Shown: positions 1 through 9,188 of the stretch, in pieces | Layout: every line of letters begins with the position of its first letter | Position numbering within the stretch: the first letter of the stretch is position 1 | NCBI RefSeq assembly: GCF_003418935.1 | Contig: NZ_QVMT01000002.1 | Coordinates: 248,001-312,000 of the forward strand | Direction of reading: 5' to 3' | DNA: 64,000 nt | Origin: Emticicia sp. C21 | GTDB lineage: Bacteria; Bacteroidota; Bacteroidia; Cytophagales; Spirosomataceae | The notes under the pieces: generated by a model | What the model was told of the DNA's origin: nothing | Seen by the model: only the letters and a program-made list of their open reading frames with translations | Databases searched by the model: none | Translations under genes and position numbers: made by a program

Positions 1-627
1 ATCCTGCACCATGTCGGCATTGAAAGCCGTAAAAAAACCAAATAGGTGAGAGGTATTGAATAGGGGAACGCCATCTAACAAAACAAGGTTTTGATCCACA
101 TTACCACCCCTTACATTAAAACCCGAAGCGCCTTCACCCACCGTTGAAACACCCGGTAAAAGCATGATACTTCTGATAACATCAGCTTCTCCCATCAGAT
201 TGGGCAGCTTTTTCAGGGTCTTACCTGAGAGTTTTTCAACTCCCATAATAGTGCGATTAACATTGGCGTCAGATTTTTCGGCGGTGATAACTACTTCATC
301 CAGCAGGCGTTCGATTTTTTCAAGACTTACTTCAATGTGTACGTTCTGGTCTAGAACTATTCTATCCGTTTTTATTTTGTAGCCTAGCATCCGAACAGTA
401 ATCTGATAGGTTTTAGGTGCCATATACAAACCAAAATAACCCAATGAGTCAGTATGAACACCAATACTCATACCTGAGAAAAGTATAGTGGCGTTTTCAA
501 GTGGTAAATTTGTTCCTGCTTCTTTTATAGTACCCGAGAAAAGAAAGGTTTTCTTCTGGGCAATAGCGCCTTTATGGATACTCAATAAGAATAGGAGTGT
601 AAAAAAAAGATAGAGTTGTTTATTCAT
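1..627 (-). CDS. TonB-dependent receptor, N-terminal part (gene runs off the window)
   Basis: The reverse strand reads without a stop from an ATG at 627 to the window edge, 209 codons. It begins with a signal peptide (MNKQLYLFFTLLFLLSIHKG, cleavage probably after AIAQ). A carboxypeptidase-regulatory-like beta-sandwich follows (about residues 25-105). Then comes the start of a TonB plug domain containing LLDEVVITAEK, LMGEADVIRSIMLLPGV, GFNVRGGNVDQNLVLLDG and SHLFGFFTAFNADMV. This layout is that of Bacteroidota outer-membrane TonB-dependent receptors of the non-SusC type, which import a substrate using energy passed on by TonB. The substrate cannot be told from this fragment. The barrel lies outside the window. 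Family assignment is firm; the specific role is unknown. Confidence 0.88.
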   Translation of the reverse strand, partial: MNKQLYLFFTLLFLLSIHKGAIAQKKTFLFSGTIKEAGTNLPLENATILFSGMSIGVHTDSLGYFGLYMAPKTYQITVRMLGYKIKTDRIVLDQNVHIEVSLEKIERLLDEVVITAEKSDANVNRTIMGVEKLSGKTLKKLPNLMGEADVIRSIMLLPGVSTVGEGASGFNVRGGNVDQNLVLLDGVPLFNTSHLFGFFTAFNADMVQD

Positions 628-844
628 TCATCATTGGGTTAAGTATATCTCAATTGTAAGCAGAAGCGGATCCGCTCTGGGCAGACCTTCTTATTGAATA
701 AATAATAGGGAGTTCAAGTATAAAAGTTAGTCACGCTGATTTAAAGATATGACGAATTTTATAGGCTTTTAGTTGGATAAAAGGCCTTTGAATTTTGACA
801 AGTCTTTGATTTAGTTTTGCGTAGATTCAATGATAAATATTTAA

Positions 845-866
845 TGGGGCTGGCAAGCCAACCCCA
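845..866 (-). terminator. Probable terminator downstream of the VCBS operon
   Basis: An inverted repeat of nine pairs with one mismatch (TGGGG-C-TGGC, loop AA, GCCA-A-CCCCA) lies 35 bases past the stop of the minus-strand gene that ends at 901. Read on the minus strand it is followed by an AT-rich stretch rather than a clean T run, so it is a moderate candidate for an intrinsic terminator. Confidence 0.45.
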
Positions 867-900
867 CCAGATTTTAATAGCTAAGTGTTTGACTGATATC

Positions 901-3900
901 TTACTTCAATTTCCTGAAAACCTGCATTTTGTCGTTATTTCTCAATACAAAATATAATTGGGCTTTAGGCGTATTAATCACTTTAATATCGCGCACATCA
1001 CCCTCTTGTAAAAAGCCTGTATCTGTAGGTACTAGTGCTTTGAAATCTCCTTTGCCATTTCCTTTCAGAATCAAGCCATAAGAAGCATCGTATCGTGCCT
1101 GATACATATTAGCTCCATAGAAATTGCCACCAATCAACACATCTAAATTACCATCACCATCTACATCTTCTGTTCGAAGTGCCATGATTTTTGATACTTG
1201 TGCCAGATTTGGTAGCGATTTCAATTTAAAAGTTTTATTACCCAGATTTTCGATATAAACCGATTCAAAAGTATTGACTAGCTTTTCTTCGGCACCATCT
1301 AGTTCTTTTGAGTTGAATACCTGTTCAATGGTTTTGCCCGAGAAATCTTTATAATCAACATATTTTTTATTGATAATACTCGGAATCTGCTTACCCATCT
1401 CGTCCTTACCATTTACCGGATACCATTTATCCCCTCTGCTATAAGCTAAGATATGGTCTACCGCATCATTTTTGTCAAAATCTTTGGTAAACATTCTCAA
1501 TTGCCCGCCCTCATGCTTTCTGAATTTGGTGTTGGTACCTAAGTTACCCACTACAAAATCAATATCGCCATCTTTATCAAAATCTCCGGCAGTTATACTA
1601 CTCCAGAAACCAGTAAACTTGCCTAACTGATTATCTATCTGTTTGAATTTGCCTTTGTTATTTTCAAAAGTTTTAATCGGCATCCATTCGCCTACAACAG
1701 TTAGGTCAAGGTCGCCATCTTTGTCTATATCAGTCCATACAGCATCGGTAATCATACCTGCCTGGCGAAGTTCGGGAGCAATATTTTTAGTGGCGTCAGT
1801 AAACTTCCCTTTGCCATTATTCACTAACAAATAAGAATTAGGCGATTTGCCATATTGATAACCAACCACTCGTCCACCAACAAATAAATCAAGGTCACCG
1901 TCTTTATCGAAATCGCAGGCACGAACGCAAGATTTATTATCAAACATTTTTGGTAAGGCATCAGCAGATATGGTAAAGTTTCCTTTGCCATCGTTCAGAT
2001 ATAAGCGGTCAAATTGTTCGACCATTTCTCCATAAAATTCATTACCTCCGGTCACCACATATAAATCAAGGTCTTTGTCGCCATCTGCATCAAAAAATAA
2101 GGCATCTACATCTTCTAATAGAGAATCAGCTTGAAAAGCAGATTGTTTGCTCCTAATGAATCCGCTGCCTTTTTGCAGATATAATTCTCCGGCCTGATAC
2201 TTCGCCCCTCCCACATAAAAGTCTTCCAAACCATCACCATTCACATCACCAACGGCCATTTTTGGCCCTTCAGTAGATACCTTAAACGGAATCAATAATT
2301 CACGGGTAAAATCAAAATAAACGTTTTCCTTATGCACAAACGGAATATTTTCGGCAGTAGTAATATTTTCAAATAGTGGCGTTTGCGGTACTTCAAACTG
2401 ATAAGTGCTACCATCCAGTTTAGCATTGTTCTGGTCTAAAGTAAGGGTTTTGTTAATGGCAGGATTGACAATCACTTCCATTTTCTGGTTTTCCCATATC
2501 ACTATCAGCGAATCTACTTTTGGCGTTTTTCCGATACCAAAAATCAACGAGGGCTCAACTGAACTCATAAAACCACGCGTTGGCATCAACTGTTGCAATT
2601 GTTCACCGTCACTTGTTTTCAATATTACCTTGGCTCCTATACCAAAGGTGTTTTTATCATTGCCTTTCAACTTGACCTTAATGTAGTTATTGCCTACTGT
2701 TTCTCTGCTTTGATTCAGATAAATCCCTGCAGTTTCATTAAGGTTATTCGTAATTAAATCTAAATCCCCATCATTATCTAAGTCGGCATAGGCGCTTCCG
2801 TTAGAGACATTTTCTTCTTCAAAACCCCAGTCAATTGATTTATCCTGAAACTGTAATTCTTTCGTGCCTTTATAGAGATAATTATGCCATTTGCCGCTTG
2901 GCATTTTATCAATAGCCTGTTGGTCTAGCTCATGAGAGGTAGGAAGATTATAATGAAGTGAATCGCTGGCAATGAATTTCAGATAATCTAAATCATTAGG
3001 CCTTCTCAAAATACCATTCGTTACAAAAATATCCTTGATTCCATCCCCATCATAATCAGCCATTAACGGGCTCCAACTCCAATCGGTAGCTGCTACACCT
3101 GCCATCGGGGCAATATCGCTGAAACGCTTGCCACTCATGCTCAGTTGCAAACAATTACGGCTATATTGATTGAAATAACCAAATTGTAGTTTATAGAGAT
3201 ATATATCCAGCGGGTCTTCACCAACCGACGATTTTTCGACTTTTTCATCTTCCGGATACATGTCTAAGGTCATAATATCCTGAAAACCATCATTATTAAT
3301 ATCAGCTACATCAGAACCCATTGAAAAACGACTCAGGTGAGTGAAGTGCTCTTTAATGGCTTCTTTAAATGTGCCATTTTTCTGATTGATATAGTAATAA
3401 TCATCTTCATGGAAATCGTTACTCACATAAATATCTAACCAACCATCGTTATCAATATCAGCAACCGAAATACCTAAGCCATAACCCATAGCTGCCTGAT
3501 AGATGCCGGCTTCTTTGCTCACATCAGTAAACTTGCCATTATCGTTGCGATAGAGATAATCTCCGGCTTCGTTGTCTTTGAGCATGCGGGTATTTACACG
3601 ATCGTAAGAACGGGTATTATGCACCGCATGATTGAGTAGATAACAGTCTAAATCTCCGTCTTTGTCGTAATCGAAGAAAGCGGCTTGGGTAGAGAAACCT
3701 GTGAAGTCCAGGCCATATTCATTAGCTTTTTCAGTAAAAGTCAGGTCGCCGTTATTGATATATAATTCGTTAGAACCTTCCAGACCTTTATAATTTGAAA
3801 CAGCGCATATATAAATGTCCAATAGACCATCGCCATTCACATCGACCATAGTTACGCCTGTTTTCCAGTCAGAAAAACCACCGATTCCAGCCTTTTCTGA

Positions 3901-4230
3901 AATATCCTCAAACTCAACCGGACTATCTTTGGTTTTACCTTTATTAAGATAAAGCTTGCTTTTACCTTGATTTGACACAAAAAACAGGTCGGTTAAGCCA
4001 TCATTATCAATATCCCCTGCTGCTACACCTCCGCCATTATAGAAATAAAGATAATCGAGAATATTGAAATCTTTGGTTTCAGTGATATTGTTGGCAAAAT
4101 CAACTTTACTTTGGGTGGCTGATAGTTTATTGAAAAGCTTTACTCCATCATCTTTCTTTGACTTACTACACGAACTAAAAACTATAACCGATAAACTGAC
4201 TATACTAACTAATTTTACTATTGACTTCAT
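901..4230 (-). CDS. VCBS/FG-GAP repeat lipoprotein with ASPIC/UnbV domain (1109 aa)
   Basis: Large exported lipoprotein. The lipobox FSSC places the acylated Cys at residue 21, so it should be anchored in a membrane, probably surface-exposed. The body is made of many Ca2+-loop repeats of the DxDxDGxxD type (DIDNDGLTDLFF, DVNGDGLLDIYI, DYDKDGDLDCYLL, DINNDGFQDIMTLD), typical of FG-GAP/VCBS beta-propellers. An ASPIC/UnbV segment (RGFMSSVEPSLIFGIG...VDSLIVIW) lies in the middle, around residues 540-600, with a second propeller after it. This is the CRTAC1-like architecture common beside SusC/SusD pairs in Cytophagales. It has no catalytic motif; a binding or adhesion role in glycan capture is inferred. 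The start ATG overlaps the stop of the upstream paralogue (ATGA), so the two are probably translationally coupled. Confidence 0.9.
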   Translation of the reverse strand: MKSIVKLVSIVSLSVIVFSSCSKSKKDDGVKLFNKLSATQSKVDFANNITETKDFNILDYLYFYNGGGVAAGDIDNDGLTDLFFVSNQGKSKLYLNKGKTKDSPVEFEDISEKAGIGGFSDWKTGVTMVDVNGDGLLDIYICAVSNYKGLEGSNELYINNGDLTFTEKANEYGLDFTGFSTQAAFFDYDKDGDLDCYLLNHAVHNTRSYDRVNTRMLKDNEAGDYLYRNDNGKFTDVSKEAGIYQAAMGYGLGISVADIDNDGWLDIYVSNDFHEDDYYYINQKNGTFKEAIKEHFTHLSRFSMGSDVADINNDGFQDIMTLDMYPEDEKVEKSSVGEDPLDIYLYKLQFGYFNQYSRNCLQLSMSGKRFSDIAPMAGVAATDWSWSPLMADYDGDGIKDIFVTNGILRRPNDLDYLKFIASDSLHYNLPTSHELDQQAIDKMPSGKWHNYLYKGTKELQFQDKSIDWGFEEENVSNGSAYADLDNDGDLDLITNNLNETAGIYLNQSRETVGNNYIKVKLKGNDKNTFGIGAKVILKTSDGEQLQQLMPTRGFMSSVEPSLIFGIGKTPKVDSLIVIWENQKMEVIVNPAINKTLTLDQNNAKLDGSTYQFEVPQTPLFENITTAENIPFVHKENVYFDFTRELLIPFKVSTEGPKMAVGDVNGDGLEDFYVGGAKYQAGELYLQKGSGFIRSKQSAFQADSLLEDVDALFFDADGDKDLDLYVVTGGNEFYGEMVEQFDRLYLNDGKGNFTISADALPKMFDNKSCVRACDFDKDGDLDLFVGGRVVGYQYGKSPNSYLLVNNGKGKFTDATKNIAPELRQAGMITDAVWTDIDKDGDLDLTVVGEWMPIKTFENNKGKFKQIDNQLGKFTGFWSSITAGDFDKDGDIDFVVGNLGTNTKFRKHEGGQLRMFTKDFDKNDAVDHILAYSRGDKWYPVNGKDEMGKQIPSIINKKYVDYKDFSGKTIEQVFNSKELDGAEEKLVNTFESVYIENLGNKTFKLKSLPNLAQVSKIMALRTEDVDGDGNLDVLIGGNFYGANMYQARYDASYGLILKGNGKGDFKALVPTDTGFLQEGDVRDIKVINTPKAQLYFVLRNNDKMQVFRKLK

Positions 4231-7200
4231 TTTTTCTGCTTTTTAAAACTGAAAACCTGCGCTTTATCGTTGTTCTTGGCCAGCACGAGCATTTCTTCAG
4301 TTGCATTAGGGTTGTGTATCATTGTTTTTACTTTATACATTTTTCTCACCTGTCCCAGGGTTTTAAATCCTGAGTTATCAGGGTTAATGGCTTCAAACTC
4401 TCCTTTTCCTTTTCCCTGAAGCAATAAACCATAGTTGGCATCAAAACGCCCCCATTCCGGCAAAACATCGTAGAAATTTCCGGCCAGAACAATATCCAAT
4501 ATACCGTCATTATTAAAATCACCAGTTTCAATGGCATAAATAGGAGATAGTTGGGCTTGCATAGGTAAGGCTTTTAGCGAGAAATTCCCCTTGCCATCGT
4601 TAATCAAGAACGAAGTTTGGGTATAGGTAATTTTTTTGCGTATACCATCTTTCATCTGTTCTGCCGTAAAAATATCCTCAATGCTTTTATTGGCATAGTC
4701 TGCATACTTAATGAACTTCTTTTTAATAATAGGCAAGGCTCTTTGTAGTTCGCCTTTTAATACCATCGGATAAGTTTTGCCGTCTTCAGTTACGCATGAG
4801 ATTATCTGCTCGGTAGTACCATTTTTATCAAAATCATTTACATCCAAATAGGCAGGATATTTAACTGAAGCTTTCAATTTGGTATTTTCGCCTAAATTAC
4901 CTACAATAAAGTCTGTATCTCCATCACCATCAATATCAGCTGGTTTCAGGCAATTCCACATCCCTTCAGAATCTTTAATGGTTTCTTTCAAAGTAAGCGT
5001 GCGACCTCTGTCATTCTTAAAGACCACAATACTGCCCCAATCTTGTGTAACCACCAAATCTACAAAGCCATCTTTATCAATATCTATCCATTCGGCATCG
5101 GTTACCATGCCTAAATCATTGATTTGTGGCATGTAGCGTTTTGATAGATTCTTGAATCCTCCGGTACCATCATTGATATATAAATTGCTCGCAGGGCTCA
5201 GGCCGTACTTACCCGGAATCATCCGCGAGCCTACAAATAGGTCTAAATCTCCGTCTTTATCAAAATCAGCAGTGGTTACACATGAACCGTTTTCATTGAT
5301 AGGAGGGAAGCGCAGGTCTCTTTTGAAATTGCCCTTGCCATCGTTTAAGTATAACACATCATGTAGTTCTGGTGCGTTTTCTTCAAATTCATTGCTTCCC
5401 GTTACGACAAATAGGTCCAGGTCTCCGTCTTTATCGGCATCAAAAAACAAGGCATCTACATTTTCGGTAGTACCATCAAAAGCAAAATCCGGCTGATTGG
5501 ATTCTGCAAACTTTCCATTTTTCTGTTGAATATATAGCTTCTTGGGTTGTCCGGTTGCGCCACCCAAATAGATATCATCCAAGCCATCTCCATTTACATC
5601 GCCAACTGCCAGAGCCGGACCTTGGGTAGAGTACTTCTGTTTCAATAAAACATCTCTGTTATAATCAACAAAATTGCTTTCCTGATGGGTATAATCAAGT
5701 GTACTATTAGTAATATCAGTGAATAAGAATTGTTTTACAGATGGAGTAGTGCTAAAAATCTGATTGGCATTTTTATAATCTAAAACCAGACTTGCATCTG
5801 CTTTCGGATTTTTCAATACCTCCATCTTATCATCAGGCCATACAATTTTAAGCGAATCTATATTGGCATTCTGGCCTAAACCAAATACTAACTGGTGGTC
5901 GCTTGACGACTGGAAGCCTCTGTTAGGCATTTGCTGTAATACTTTCTTAGCCCCTTGCTGATACACAGTAATAGTAGCCCCGATGCCATTCAGGTTTTTA
6001 CCTGTGCCTTTCAGATGTATGCGCAGAAAGTGATTTTTATTTACCTCGTTGGTTTTGTTTTTATAAACCGAAAGCGGGGCATTTACATTATTTACTACTA
6101 AATCTAAGTCACCGTCGTTATCCAAATCACCATAAGCTGCACCATTAGAGAAGCCAGGACCTTCTAATCCCCACGATTTAACGACATTGCTAAACTGCAG
6201 ATTGCCATTATTTTTATAGGCATAGTTAGGAATAGAAACGGAAGAGATTTTATCGGTAAATTCTTTATAGTCGAATTTTTTGCCCTCGAGCATTTGTTGC
6301 ATTGTATTTCGGTCGCCCAAAAACTCTACAAAATCCTGATCTGTCAGGTCTTTGGCAATGCCATTGGCTACGAAAATATCTTTCATTCCATCGTTGTCCA
6401 TATCAAAAATCAATGCTCCCCAACTCCAGTCAGTGGCGTGTACGCCTGAAAACTCGCCTATCTCACTAAATGTGCCATCGCCATTGTTCAGGTGTAGCAT
6501 GTTCCGCATATACTGGTGCCAGAAACCACGTTCCTTTTTCATCTCCGACAAATTATAGCTTTCAAAAACACTGGTGGTTTTCAAGCGTCTGTCGTCGGCA
6601 GGCAACATATCTGTTACAAAAATATCCAGGTTACCATCATTATTTATATCAGCAATATCAGCGCCCATAGAGCTAAGGCTGATATGCGCCATCTGGTTTT
6701 CTAAGTCTTCTTTAAATGTACCGTCTTTCTGATTGATATATAGGTAATCACGCTCGTAGAAATCATTAGAAATGTAAATATCCAACCAATTATCATTATT
6801 TACATCACCAATGGTGATACCCAAACCGAAACCAATCAAACTTCCGTAAATACCTGCCTGCTCGCTTGCATCAGTAAATTTCAGACTTCCTTTGTCACTA
6901 TCGTTTCTGAATAATTTATGCCCTCCTAATCTGTCACGCTCATTACGTAAATTTATATAACCTAACCTGTCAATAGGTGTAAAGCTATTGTTAAGCAGGT
7001 ACATATCTAAATCGCCATCACGGTCATAGTCAAAAAAAGCGGCATGCGTAGAAAACCCCCCATCTTCCAGACCTACTGCTTTTGCCATTTCCTTGAACGA
7101 CGGAATACCGTTCTGTCCTACACCCTGATTCATATATAACTGATTACCCCGTTGATCCTGGCTACCTGAATTACACACATAAATGTCTAATAGGCCATCT

Positions 7201-7574
7201 CCATTTACATCGGCAAATGTTACACCAGTCGACCAGAATTTTTTACCTACAATACCTGCTTTAATTGATACATCTTCAAACTGAAAAGTTTTGCCGTCTT
7301 TAATGCCTTTATTGAGATAGAGTTTATTGTCTTCAAAATTGGAGGTAACAAAAATATCAGAGAACCCATCGTTATTTATATCACCAATAGCCACCCCGCC
7401 ACCATTGTAGAAATTGCGGTAATTAAAAATATTGAATTCTTTCTTTTCTAAGCTTCTGTTTACAAAGTCGATACCAGTTTCAGAAGCCGGGAGGGATTCA
7501 AAGAGGGTATCTTCTTTTTTACTACAGGAGAATAGGAAGAAAGAACAAAAAATTATAAAAAGTATTTTTTTCAT
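4227..7574 (-). CDS. VCBS/FG-GAP repeat lipoprotein with ASPIC/UnbV domain (1115 aa), paralogue
   Basis: A second copy of the same architecture, slightly longer than its downstream neighbour. Signal peptide II with lipobox LFSC puts the lipidated Cys at residue 17. Calcium-loop repeats recur throughout (DINNDGFSDIFV, DVNGDGLLDIYV, DYDRDGDLDMYLL, DFDKDGDLDLFVG, DFNNDGILDIVLA). The ASPIC/UnbV core is RGFQSSSDHQLVFGLG...IDSLKIVW in the middle. It lies downstream of SusD, separated by a strong hairpin, so it may be read at a lower level from the SusC promoter or from its own. The two lipoproteins are clearly homologous along their whole length but well diverged, so the duplication is old. The substrate is unknown. 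Confidence 0.9.
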   Translation of the reverse strand: MKKILFIIFCSFFLFSCSKKEDTLFESLPASETGIDFVNRSLEKKEFNIFNYRNFYNGGGVAIGDINNDGFSDIFVTSNFEDNKLYLNKGIKDGKTFQFEDVSIKAGIVGKKFWSTGVTFADVNGDGLLDIYVCNSGSQDQRGNQLYMNQGVGQNGIPSFKEMAKAVGLEDGGFSTHAAFFDYDRDGDLDMYLLNNSFTPIDRLGYINLRNERDRLGGHKLFRNDSDKGSLKFTDASEQAGIYGSLIGFGLGITIGDVNNDNWLDIYISNDFYERDYLYINQKDGTFKEDLENQMAHISLSSMGADIADINNDGNLDIFVTDMLPADDRRLKTTSVFESYNLSEMKKERGFWHQYMRNMLHLNNGDGTFSEIGEFSGVHATDWSWGALIFDMDNDGMKDIFVANGIAKDLTDQDFVEFLGDRNTMQQMLEGKKFDYKEFTDKISSVSIPNYAYKNNGNLQFSNVVKSWGLEGPGFSNGAAYGDLDNDGDLDLVVNNVNAPLSVYKNKTNEVNKNHFLRIHLKGTGKNLNGIGATITVYQQGAKKVLQQMPNRGFQSSSDHQLVFGLGQNANIDSLKIVWPDDKMEVLKNPKADASLVLDYKNANQIFSTTPSVKQFLFTDITNSTLDYTHQESNFVDYNRDVLLKQKYSTQGPALAVGDVNGDGLDDIYLGGATGQPKKLYIQQKNGKFAESNQPDFAFDGTTENVDALFFDADKDGDLDLFVVTGSNEFEENAPELHDVLYLNDGKGNFKRDLRFPPINENGSCVTTADFDKDGDLDLFVGSRMIPGKYGLSPASNLYINDGTGGFKNLSKRYMPQINDLGMVTDAEWIDIDKDGFVDLVVTQDWGSIVVFKNDRGRTLTLKETIKDSEGMWNCLKPADIDGDGDTDFIVGNLGENTKLKASVKYPAYLDVNDFDKNGTTEQIISCVTEDGKTYPMVLKGELQRALPIIKKKFIKYADYANKSIEDIFTAEQMKDGIRKKITYTQTSFLINDGKGNFSLKALPMQAQLSPIYAIETGDFNNDGILDIVLAGNFYDVLPEWGRFDANYGLLLQGKGKGEFEAINPDNSGFKTLGQVRKMYKVKTMIHNPNATEEMLVLAKNNDKAQVFSFKKQKK

Positions 7575-7619
7575 TGGTATAGGTTAAATGTCAGCAGCTT
7601 GGTCTGCCGGCTGTAAAAT

Positions 7620-7651
7620 AAAAAGGCAGACCACATCTGATCTGCCTTTTT
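7620..7651 (-). terminator. Strong hairpin after susD
   Basis: A perfect 11-bp inverted repeat (AAAAAGGCAGA / TCTGCCTTTTT) with a 10-base loop. It lies 16 bases beyond the susD stop and is flanked by A/T runs on both sides. It can act as an intrinsic terminator on either strand, and probably attenuates transcription from susCD into the two VCBS lipoprotein genes. Confidence 0.8.
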
Positions 7652-7666
7652 TAAGCTCATATATGA

Positions 7667-9148
7667 TTAATACCCAGGATTTTGTTTCAATAATGGGTTT
7701 GCATCGATACGAGGTTGAGGAATTGGGAACAATTCTCTGTTTTTATCAAGATTCTTCATGAATTTTCTTTCTTTAGAGAAAGTCCCGAAACGGATCATAT
7801 CGTTACGTCTCCAACCTTCCCAAGCAAATTCACGCCCTCTTTCCGCTAAAATATCAGCTTCAGTTAAAGTAGCCAATGCAGGAATACCAGATCTTGTTCT
7901 GATAGAGTTTACACCTGTTAGAGCCTCAGCAGTTTTACCTAATCTGAAAGCGGCCTCAGCTTTGATCAGGATAGCATCTGCTAAACGGAATACAACAAAG
8001 TCATTGCTTTGGTCGCCATTAGGGTTATTTCTCTGAATCTCATATTTTTGAGAACGAGCACCTGCTATCTGGAACTCAGGGTCAGCATCAGTCATCTGAT
8101 CTTTGTTGAAATCAGTAACAAACGCCAAAGGTTGGTTTTTAGCATCTAACAATGGCGTACCATCAGCTGCATATTGCTGGCCTGTCAACCACATTTTCAC
8201 ACGGGCATCTTTTGAGTCGAAAGAGTTATAGAACTCTGCTAAAGTACAGAAACCATTCCATGGAGCATTACCTAAGTTATACGTACGTTGGTTAGCATAG
8301 TGTAGGGTTCTCATCTGGAAGTTCATACCACCTGCTTTGAAGTTATCGTAAGGCACTGCCCAGATATTTTCAGTTGAGCCTTGATTTTGAACCACAAAGT
8401 TATCTAATGTATTAGCTGATAAAGCATAACCGTTAGCTGAGGTAATAACTTTATTGATAGTATCGTAAGCTTTTTGCCATTCAGGAGCACCTTTATAAAC
8501 ACCTGCATTAAGATATAACTTAGCTAAAAGCATATTAGCTACGTCTTGATTCATACGGCTATATACTTTAGCGGTATTCAGGTTTGGAATATTATCGGTT
8601 AATTCTTTCTCGATGAAAGCATATACTTCTGCACGGGTTTTAGTTCCGGCATTTGAAGCGGCATCGGTTACGATAGGCACATTACCAAACAAATCAATTG
8701 CCATGAAGTAATAGAAAGCACGAATCGCTTTAAGCTCAGAAACTGCTTTCGGGTTACTTTTCACAACTACCATTAATTGGTTTACTTGTGAGATATTACC
8801 AAAGATAAAACCCCAAGCATTATTAATAGGGCCGTGTTGCGATGTCCAGGTATGGCGAGAATACGCCAACCAGTCACCATTATCATACCAGTCACCACCA
8901 CGGGTCGGAACGATTAATTCATCGGTAGTTGCTTCACTTGGGTTAAACCAGTTGTCAGTCATACCTCTTAAACCACCATAAGCAGGCCCTAATACGGCAG
9001 CAATCTGGTCGTCAGTTTTAGGGAAATTACCGTCATCAATAATAGAGCTATAAACCGGCTCTGTAAGGTCAGTACATGACTGCAAGCTGATTAGACCTAA
9101 GCTAAGCGCCGATACAGAAAGTACTTTTATAATATTTTGTCTTTTCAT
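7667..9148 (-). CDS. SusD/RagB family nutrient-binding lipoprotein
   Basis: 493-residue lipoprotein with lipobox LQSC (Cys25). SusD/RagB proteins form the hinged lid over the SusC channel and bind glycans or other polymers at the cell surface. Family traits seen here are an N-terminal TPR-like helical region (KAIRAFYYFMAIDLFGNVPIV, MLLAKLYLNAGVY), the C-terminal FRLADAILIKAEAAFRLG helix, and the closing ERGREFAWEGWRRNDMIRFG segment. Length is normal. It begins 40 bases after the susC stop with no terminator between, so the two form one transcription unit. The substrate is unknown; no hydrolase lies in the cluster to hint at a glycan. Confidence 0.95.
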   Translation of the reverse strand: MKRQNIIKVLSVSALSLGLISLQSCTDLTEPVYSSIIDDGNFPKTDDQIAAVLGPAYGGLRGMTDNWFNPSEATTDELIVPTRGGDWYDNGDWLAYSRHTWTSQHGPINNAWGFIFGNISQVNQLMVVVKSNPKAVSELKAIRAFYYFMAIDLFGNVPIVTDAASNAGTKTRAEVYAFIEKELTDNIPNLNTAKVYSRMNQDVANMLLAKLYLNAGVYKGAPEWQKAYDTINKVITSANGYALSANTLDNFVVQNQGSTENIWAVPYDNFKAGGMNFQMRTLHYANQRTYNLGNAPWNGFCTLAEFYNSFDSKDARVKMWLTGQQYAADGTPLLDAKNQPLAFVTDFNKDQMTDADPEFQIAGARSQKYEIQRNNPNGDQSNDFVVFRLADAILIKAEAAFRLGKTAEALTGVNSIRTRSGIPALATLTEADILAERGREFAWEGWRRNDMIRFGTFSKERKFMKNLDKNRELFPIPQPRIDANPLLKQNPGY

Positions 9149-9188
9149 TTTATTGATATTTTAAATCAGTCTTTGTATATACGATTAT

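Noticed and set aside
4879-5496. Plus-strand open frames of 85-114 codons opposite the VCBS lipoprotein gene.
   Set aside because: They are shadows of the repetitive Asp/Gly-rich coding strand, giving Ser/Pro-rich translations with no independent signals. The same holds for 164-382, 17595-18140, 26613-26996 and others.
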